Source: an uncultured Flavobacterium sp.
Lineage (GTDB): Bacteria > Bacteroidota > Bacteroidia > Flavobacteriales > Flavobacteriaceae
NCBI RefSeq assembly: GCF_937967675.1
Contig: NZ_CALBSN010000124.1
Coordinates: 1-61,180 of the forward strand
Reading direction: 5' to 3'
Length of the DNA stretch: 61,180 bases
How positions within the stretch are numbered: the first letter of the stretch is position 1; the number at the start of each line of letters is the position of its first letter. Position numbers and translations under genes: made by a program. The notes under the pieces are model-generated. The model had not been told where the DNA came from. It saw only the letters and a program-made list of their open reading frames with translations, and searched no databases. Positions 56,564 through 61,180 of the stretch are shown here, piece by piece.

Positions 56564-58060
56564 ATGACTTCAGGAACTATTTTAACCATTATCATTATCT
56601 ACTTCGGAATTCTGATTTTAATTTCAAATTTTGTTAGTAAAAAAGATAGTAGTAACGATGCTTTTTTTAAGGCGAATAAAAATGCAAAATGGTATTTGGT
56701 TGCTTTCGGGATGATTGGCACTGCGCTTTCTGGCGTGACTTTTATTTCTGTTCCTGGTGAAGTTGGGAATCCTGATTTGCAATTTAAATATTTTCAGTTT
56801 GTATTAGGAAATGCTATAGGTTTTCTCATCATTGCCACCGTTTTACTTCCACTTTATTATCGAATGAACTTGACTTCGATTTATAGTTATATCGAACAGC
56901 GATTAGGTGTAGTAAGTTACAAAACTGCCGCGACTATTTTCTTGATTAGTAGAACTATTGGTTCGGCATTTCGCTTGTATTTAGTGGTGATTGTTTTACA
57001 ACGTTTTGTTTTTGATGATTTTGGAGTTCCGTTTGCGGTTACGGTTTTAATTTCATTAGCGTTGATTTTTGCCTACACCTATCGTGGCGGCTTGAAAACC
57101 ATCATTATTACCGATACTTTACAAACGTTTTTCTTAGTTTCATCCGTATTTTTGACGATTATTTTTATTTGTAATAGTTTAGATTTAGGATTTGTTGATG
57201 CTTTTGAAACCGTTAAAAACAGTAATTATTCTAAAGTCTTTTTCTATGAAGATTATTTAAAGGGTAATTATGTTTGGAAACAAATTTTAGGCGGTATCTT
57301 CGTAACCATCGCTATGGTTGGATTAGACCAAGATTTGATGCAAAAGAACTTAAGTTGTGCTAACATTGGTGAAGCCCAAAAAAACATGTTCACTTTCACT
57401 GGAATTTTTGTAATTATCAATATTTTCTTCTTGAGCGTTGGCGCTTTACTTTATTTATATGCAGAGAAAAATGGCATTTCAGTTCCTATGGTTGATGGTG
57501 TAAAACGAACCGATTTATTGTTCCCAGAAATTGCTTTTAATCATTTGAATATTATTCCGGCAGTTGTTTTCTTACTAGGATTAACAGCCGCAACTTTTGC
57601 TACAACGGATTCTGCTTTGACTGCTTTAACCACTTCTTTTTGTGTAGATTTTTTAGGAATGGATAAAGCAGAAAATCAAAATAAGTCCAATGCTGTTAGA
57701 ACGCGTCATTTTGTGCATGTTGGATTTTCTATATTGATGTTTTTTGTAATTATCATCTTCAATTCATTGAATGACAAATCAGTAGTAACCATGATTTTCA
57801 AAGTCGCAAGTTATACTTATGGACCGCTTTTAGGATTGTATTCGTTTGGATTGTTTATGAAATCAAAAACCGTTCACGATAAATTAGTCCCAATTATTTG
57901 TGTTATTTCTCCATTGATTTGCTTTTTGTTAGCCAAAAATTCGGCAGCACTTTTCGGAGATTACGTAATTGACAACGAATTAATTATCGTAAACGGCATT
58001 ATTACTTTTGTTGGCTTGTTGTTAATCAGTAAACCTGCTACAAGTCAAACTAAGTTTTAA
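56564..58060 (+). CDS. Sodium:solute symporter family transporter
   Basis: This 498-aa protein has about 13 transmembrane segments and belongs to the SSS family of sodium-coupled transporters. Marks are the early GMIGTALSGVTFISVPGEVG, YRMNLTSIYSYIEQRLG, SRTIGSAFRLYLVVIVLQ, YRGGLKTIIITDTLQTFFL, AMVGLDQDLMQKNLSC and the sodium-site stretch GLTAATFATTDSALTALTTS. The substrate cannot be told. Its end overlaps the convergent CoA-binding gene by 4 bp. Confidence 0.92.
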   Translation: MTSGTILTIIIIYFGILILISNFVSKKDSSNDAFFKANKNAKWYLVAFGMIGTALSGVTFISVPGEVGNPDLQFKYFQFVLGNAIGFLIIATVLLPLYYRMNLTSIYSYIEQRLGVVSYKTAATIFLISRTIGSAFRLYLVVIVLQRFVFDDFGVPFAVTVLISLALIFAYTYRGGLKTIIITDTLQTFFLVSSVFLTIIFICNSLDLGFVDAFETVKNSNYSKVFFYEDYLKGNYVWKQILGGIFVTIAMVGLDQDLMQKNLSCANIGEAQKNMFTFTGIFVIINIFFLSVGALLYLYAEKNGISVPMVDGVKRTDLLFPEIAFNHLNIIPAVVFLLGLTAATFATTDSALTALTTSFCVDFLGMDKAENQNKSNAVRTRHFVHVGFSILMFFVIIIFNSLNDKSVVTMIFKVASYTYGPLLGLYSFGLFMKSKTVHDKLVPIICVISPLICFLLAKNSAALFGDYVIDNELIIVNGIITFVGLLLISKPATSQTKF

Positions 58061-58413
58061 TATTGATTAGTTGTCAATAAAACTAAGGTACAAGCTACTT
58101 CATATTTGATATTATTAGCTTCTAATACTTTATAAAATTCAGGATTTTCAGTTCCCGGATTAAAAATAACGCGTCTTGGTTTTAACGAAAGAATGTAATC
58201 ATAATATTCCACTTGAGCTTTTGGGTTAAGATATAAAGTCACTGTATCCACAGCATGAAAATCTAATTTTTCTGTTTCGATTGGAATATCAAACGCCATT
58301 CCTTTTTTAGCTCCAATGGCTACTACTTGATGACTTTTATCTACTAAACTGTGAATGGCTTTATACGAATAACGCTCTTTATTTGTGGAAGCTCCTATAA
58401 CTAATGTTTTCAT
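58057..58413 (-). CDS. CoA-binding (YccU-like) domain protein
   Basis: This 118-aa protein is a single Rossmann-type CoA-binding domain. It shows VIGASTNKERYSYKA at the N-terminus, a VAIGAKKG turn, DTVTLYLNPKAQVEYYDYI and RRVIFNPGTENPEFYKVLE. These match small stand-alone YccU-type proteins whose function is not known. It is convergent with the symporter and divergent from the 143-aa gene. Confidence 0.85.
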   Translation of the reverse strand: MKTLVIGASTNKERYSYKAIHSLVDKSHQVVAIGAKKGMAFDIPIETEKLDFHAVDTVTLYLNPKAQVEYYDYILSLKPRRVIFNPGTENPEFYKVLEANNIKYEVACTLVLLTTNQY

Positions 58414-58516
58414 TTTATTTTTTATTTAGAAATCTAAAGTTACGATAAATAAACAAATAATAAAAATTTGCTAAAGTCTGATTTCGAAACCTTTTTTGAA
58501 GTAATTTTAAACAAAA

Positions 58517-58948
58517 ATGCTTTACAATATTTCATACAAAGAGTTAAAAATTGAAAGAGAAATCAACGAATTAGTTGGAAAACCTTTCACTATTTTAGAA
58601 AGCATAAAAAAAGGAGGCATTGGTTCTCCAAAATTATTTATCACCCGTTGCAGTTCGACTATTTACGATTTATTACACGTTAATAACTCGGCTAAATTCT
58701 GCAATATTGAATTACGTCCAAAAGGCATTTTAATTGGATTTCAATCCCGATTAGATATTTATGTCTTGGCGATTCCTTTTTACAAATTAGTTATTTTCAA
58801 ACCGGGCGATTCTATTACTTTTCATGTTGATCATCATTACATTTCGGTTGATTATTCTAAAAACACAAAAAATATTGAGAGTTTCATCAAAAAAATGGAA
58901 GTTGAAAAACTAAAAGCAACTCCTTATTCCCCTTTGGATGCCTATTAA
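58517..58948 (+). CDS. Conserved-looking protein of unknown function (143 aa)
   Basis: I do not recognise a family. The 143-aa product lacks a signal peptide and has one mildly hydrophobic stretch (ILIGFQSRLDIYVLAIPFYK, about 78-97). The second half suggests a small beta-rich fold (ISVDYSK, FKPGDSITFHVDHHY). It starts 103 bp from the divergent CoA-binding gene and is followed 96 bp later by the MarC-family gene in the same direction. Coding is supported by codon use and length. Confidence 0.7.
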   Translation: MLYNISYKELKIEREINELVGKPFTILESIKKGGIGSPKLFITRCSSTIYDLLHVNNSAKFCNIELRPKGILIGFQSRLDIYVLAIPFYKLVIFKPGDSITFHVDHHYISVDYSKNTKNIESFIKKMEVEKLKATPYSPLDAY

Positions 58949-59025
58949 AAAACTCCTTACTTTGAGTAAACCTAAAAGTAAAGAAGATTTATTTTTGATT
59001 CGTAAATAAAATAATTACCTTGTAT

Positions 59026-59033
59026 TAAATTTG
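59026..59033 (+). promoter_or_regulatory. Candidate -7 element of the MarC-family gene
   Basis: taaatttg (TAnnTTTG) lies 12 bp before the start codon. The transcript would have almost no leader. No -33 at the normal distance. Confidence 0.4.
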
Positions 59034-59044
59034 CAAAAAAAACA

Positions 59045-59668
59045 ATGGAATTATTTATTTATTTATTCGCTGCCCTGTTTTCGGTATTAAACCCAATTGG
59101 AACCGTTCCTATTTTCGTAGCTTTAACCGAAGGTTATACGAGTGCTGAACGAGCAAAAGTTTCTTTAATTACCAGTATTAACGTTTTAATCATCTTGTTG
59201 ATTTCGTTTTTTATTGGGCAATACGTATTGAGTTTCTTCGGCATCACAATTACAGCTTTACGAATTGCAGGTGGAATCATTATTACCAGCTCAGGTTTCG
59301 GATTATTGAATGGAAATTTCAGCAAAAGCAAAGGAATCAATAAAAAAGTGCAAAAAGAAGTTCAAAACAGAACGCACATTGCCCTTACTCCTTTAGCTAT
59401 GCCAATGTTGGCCGGACCTGGTTCGATTTCATTACTTATTGCTTATTATCAAGAACACAATACAACTACTGAAATCATAATTTCAACAATTTCAATTACT
59501 GTAGTTGCTGTTACTATTTATTTAGTTCTTAGAAGTGCTCATTATTTAGCTAAATTACTCGGTTCGTCTGGAATTGTTGCTATTTCAAGAATTATTGGAT
59601 TCCTAACCATTGCTATTGGTATTCAGTATATTATTAGTGCGGTTTTGAGTATTGTTAGAGGCATTTAA
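59045..59668 (+). CDS. MarC family integral membrane protein
   Basis: This 207-aa protein has six transmembrane segments and matches the MarC/YchE family in length and motifs: the N-terminal FSVLNPIGTVPIFVALTEG, LRIAGGIIITSSGFGLL and the central LTPLAMPMLAGPGSI with conserved Pro and Gly. The family was once linked to multidrug resistance but its role is unknown. A good terminator follows. Confidence 0.93.
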   Translation: MELFIYLFAALFSVLNPIGTVPIFVALTEGYTSAERAKVSLITSINVLIILLISFFIGQYVLSFFGITITALRIAGGIIITSSGFGLLNGNFSKSKGINKKVQKEVQNRTHIALTPLAMPMLAGPGSISLLIAYYQEHNTTTEIIISTISITVVAVTIYLVLRSAHYLAKLLGSSGIVAISRIIGFLTIAIGIQYIISAVLSIVRGI

Positions 59669-59683
59669 TTCAACTTCTTAAAT

Positions 59684-59728
59684 AAAAAAATCCCAAATTC
59701 CGAATCATTCTGAATTTGGGATTTTTTA
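59684..59728 (+). terminator. Terminator after the MarC-family gene
   Basis: Stem aaaaaatcccaaattc / gaatttgggatttttt around a short loop, 16 bp past the stop, ending in T6. The A-run on the other side may let it work in both directions. Confidence 0.9.
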
Positions 59729-59757
59729 TTTTGTTTAAAATTATATTATTTCTTTAG

Positions 59758-59822
59758 TTCTCGATACAATTTTAAAAAGCAAAATTTGCATTTTTACTTT
59801 TTAAAATCACTCGAAATGACGG
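59758..59822. repeat. Imperfect palindromic intergenic element
   Basis: Arms ttttaaaaagcaaaa (59770-59784) and tttttactttttaaaa (about 59791-59806) pair, and flanking tcga words extend the symmetry. It lies between the MarC terminator and the end of ctlX. It looks like a dispersed flavobacterial intergenic palindrome, but copy number was not tested. Confidence 0.5.
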
Positions 59823-59827
59823 TAATA

Positions 59828-60763
59828 CTATTCTCTTGGCAAGAAAATTTCTGCCATCATACAACGAGCACTTCCACCACCACAAGCTTCAATAGTATCT
59901 AAGCTTGAACTTACGATAGTTACATGTTCTTCTAATTGTGTAATTTGCTTTTTAGTCAAACTTTGGTGAGCTGAGGCACTCATGATTAAATACCTTCTAT
60001 CATCATTGCCTTTTACTTCTAACATATTCCCAGCGAAGTTATTCACTTGGTCTTCCGTGATTAGAATCACTTCCTTTTCATCACCTTTCAAGCTATCTAA
60101 GACCATTTTGCGTTCTTTTTTATCGTCGATACAATCGGCACAAATAACAGCAAAAGTTTCGCCCACGCACATAATTACGTTCGTGTGATAAATATGTTTT
60201 CTTTCACCGTTTACCGTTTGAAAAGCTTCAAAAATCACGGGAGTAAATTCAAAATCTTCACAAAATTCGATGAATAATTCTTCGTCTGCTCTTGGAGATA
60301 AAGCACAATACGCTTTTCCGTTGGCTCTATCTAAAACGATACTTCCTGTTCCTTCTAAGAAAATATCATCATCTTCAGCCGAAGTATAATCCATAATCTC
60401 ATTGATTACAAATCCTTTTTCTTCTAAATGATCTAAAACATCTTCTCTTCTTTCTAAACGGCGATTTTCGGCAAACATGGGATATAAAACGACATCTCCA
60501 TTTTCATGAAATGAAATCCAGTTGTTTGGAAAAATACTGTCTGGCGTATCTGGGCTTAATGTATCTTCAACTACCACCACATTTAAACCTATCATTTTAA
60601 GCTTTTGCACAAAAGTATCAAACTCTTCCTGAGCTTTTGCATTAACCGATGCTGGTGTTAAATTATCCAATACCTTTTGGTAATAATTGTTCACCGCAGT
60701 TTGTTCGTTCATACGGAATGCAACCGGACGAATCATTAATATAGAATTAGTTGTTTGGTTCAT
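59828..60763 (-). CDS. ctlX: Citrulline-utilising hydrolase CtlX (amidinotransferase fold)
   Basis: This 311-aa protein has the pentein/amidinotransferase fold. SPDTPDSIFPNNWISFH near residue 75 gives the substrate-site Asp/Asn, DIFLEGTGSIVLDR the Glu, IYHTNVIMCVG the catalytic His, and ACGGGSARCMMAEIF the nucleophilic Cys near the end. It matches proteins annotated CtlX, linked to citrulline use. It is the third gene of a row: a dimethylarginine-hydrolase-like gene (60915-), a small membrane protein (60747-60911), then ctlX, which the latter overlaps by 17 bp. Confidence 0.85.
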   Translation of the reverse strand: MNQTTNSILMIRPVAFRMNEQTAVNNYYQKVLDNLTPASVNAKAQEEFDTFVQKLKMIGLNVVVVEDTLSPDTPDSIFPNNWISFHENGDVVLYPMFAENRRLERREDVLDHLEEKGFVINEIMDYTSAEDDDIFLEGTGSIVLDRANGKAYCALSPRADEELFIEFCEDFEFTPVIFEAFQTVNGERKHIYHTNVIMCVGETFAVICADCIDDKKERKMVLDSLKGDEKEVILITEDQVNNFAGNMLEVKGNDDRRYLIMSASAHQSLTKKQITQLEEHVTIVSSSLDTIEACGGGSARCMMAEIFLPRE

Positions 60764-60911
60764 GTTTTTCTTCTTTATTTTTTTTTGATAAATCGTATTT
60801 TTTGATTACGACATTATTTTTATTTGGATTCTTAGTATTCTTTACAACATATACTATTGCACTAACTACAATTATTGGAAAAACCACATAAAAATAGATT
60901 GTAGTAAGCAT
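60747..60911 (-). CDS. 54-aa membrane protein between the two hydrolase genes
   Basis: An ATG at 60911 opens a frame of 54 codons ending at 60747. It encodes an N-terminal hydrophobic helix (TIYFYVVFPIIVVSAIVYVV, about 4-23) and a lysine-rich tail (KNTKNPNKNNVVIKKYDLSK). It starts 3 bp after the stop of the upstream hydrolase and overlaps the start of ctlX by 17 bp, filling the gap exactly. This spacing supports a real gene rather than chance. Function unknown. Confidence 0.55.
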   Translation of the reverse strand: MLTTIYFYVVFPIIVVSAIVYVVKNTKNPNKNNVVIKKYDLSKKNKEEKHEPNN

Positions 60912-60914
60912 AAC

Positions 60915-61180
60915 TTAATCTCTAATCAAAGGCAAAGTTGAACATCGTAACAAACCTTCTTGCTTTGCAATTTCGGCATACGGAATTTCTTCTACTGTAA
61001 ATCCGTTTTCGCGTAACCAATTGTTTAATCTGGTGAAGTTTTTTTCAGAAACTACTACATCTGGAGCGATTGAGAAAACATTTGAATTCATATGATACAT
61101 TTCTTCTCTTTCGATGTGAAATAGATTTTCTTTTCCGAATAAATTCACTAAAAACATATAATCGGCTTCTTCACGGAAAC
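60915..61180 (-). CDS. Dimethylarginine dimethylaminohydrolase-like protein (C-terminal part; runs off right edge)
   Basis: The C-terminal 88 residues or so of an amidinotransferase-fold hydrolase are in the window. The frame is open to the edge (FREEADYMFLVNLFGKENLF). EMYHMNSNVFSIAPDVVVSE holds the stretch around the catalytic His, and EGLLRCSTLPLIRD ends the protein with the nucleophilic Cys. Its close pairing with ctlX suggests both act on arginine-derived compounds such as citrulline or methylarginines. Confidence 0.8.
   Translation of the reverse strand, partial: FREEADYMFLVNLFGKENLFHIEREEMYHMNSNVFSIAPDVVVSEKNFTRLNNWLRENGFTVEEIPYAEIAKQEGLLRCSTLPLIRD

Overview
The window looks like a chromosomal segment of a Flavobacterium-type Bacteroidota. 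Supporting signs are the low GC content, type IX secretion (T9SS) C-terminal sorting domains on giant surface proteins, a SprB-like/SprF-like gene pair, promoters of the Bacteroidota form TTG-(17-23 bp)-TAnnTTTG, and housekeeping genes (glmS, recR, ctlX) of flavobacterial type. No rRNA, tRNA or CRISPR array was seen.

Layout. (1) 1-6614, minus: the N-terminal part of a giant secreted repeat protein that runs off the left edge. (2) 6936-26776, minus: about 20 tightly packed co-directional genes for a surface polysaccharide. In transcription order they are: UDP-GlcNAc C6-dehydrogenase (TviB-like), Wzx-like flippase, hexapeptide acyltransferase, SpsF-like cytidylyltransferase, NeuB-like synthase, a fused GT2/NeuA-like protein, a sialyltransferase-like protein, Wzy-like polymerase, GT4, MBOAT O-acyltransferase with an SGNH/DltD-like partner, two tandem ChbG/YdjC deacetylases, two GT4 enzymes, an ATP-grasp protein, a PglC-like phosphosugar transferase, a PglD-like acetyltransferase, CutC and a DUF218 protein. 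Upstream lie a winged-helix regulator (27004-27510), a UDP-GlcNAc 4-epimerase (27660-28628) and, divergently, a CapD/PglF-like 4,6-dehydratase (29123-31012). glmS follows. (3) 33237-41931, minus: a T9SS repeat protein, a TPR/HTH regulator that appears split by a one-base frameshift, an OmpA-family protein and a small beta-barrel protein. (4) 42019-43018: a decayed 1000-bp IS982-family element. (5) 43102-54334, plus: a second T9SS protein, a 72-aa signal-peptide/PID-CTERM-like protein, a 2359-aa SprB-like protein with SprB repeats and a type B sorting domain, and its PorP/SprF-family partner. (6) 54339-61180: UDP-glucose dehydrogenase, recR, a sodium/solute symporter, a CoA-binding protein, an unknown protein, MarC, and a citrulline/dimethylarginine hydrolase locus that includes a 54-aa membrane protein.

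How the genes fit together. GlmS, the dehydrogenase, the epimerase and the CapD-like dehydratase make activated amino sugars and uronic acids. The 20-gene operon adds a nonulosonic (sialic-like) acid branch, assembles, acylates and deacetylates the repeat unit, then flips and polymerises it. The T9SS proteins are probably exported through the same envelope and attached to or retained on the surface, where they would act in adhesion or gliding.

The items most worth a second look are the GT2/NeuA-like fusion with a degenerate nucleotide-binding motif, the A7 frameshift in the TPR/HTH regulator, seven heptamer repeats just upstream of the ompA-like promoter, the PID-CTERM-like miniprotein, the 423-bp higher-order repeats in the edge protein, and a module shared between two giant surface proteins. 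I saw no clearly unprecedented defence or mobile system. Functions rest on motif reading only; no database search was run.
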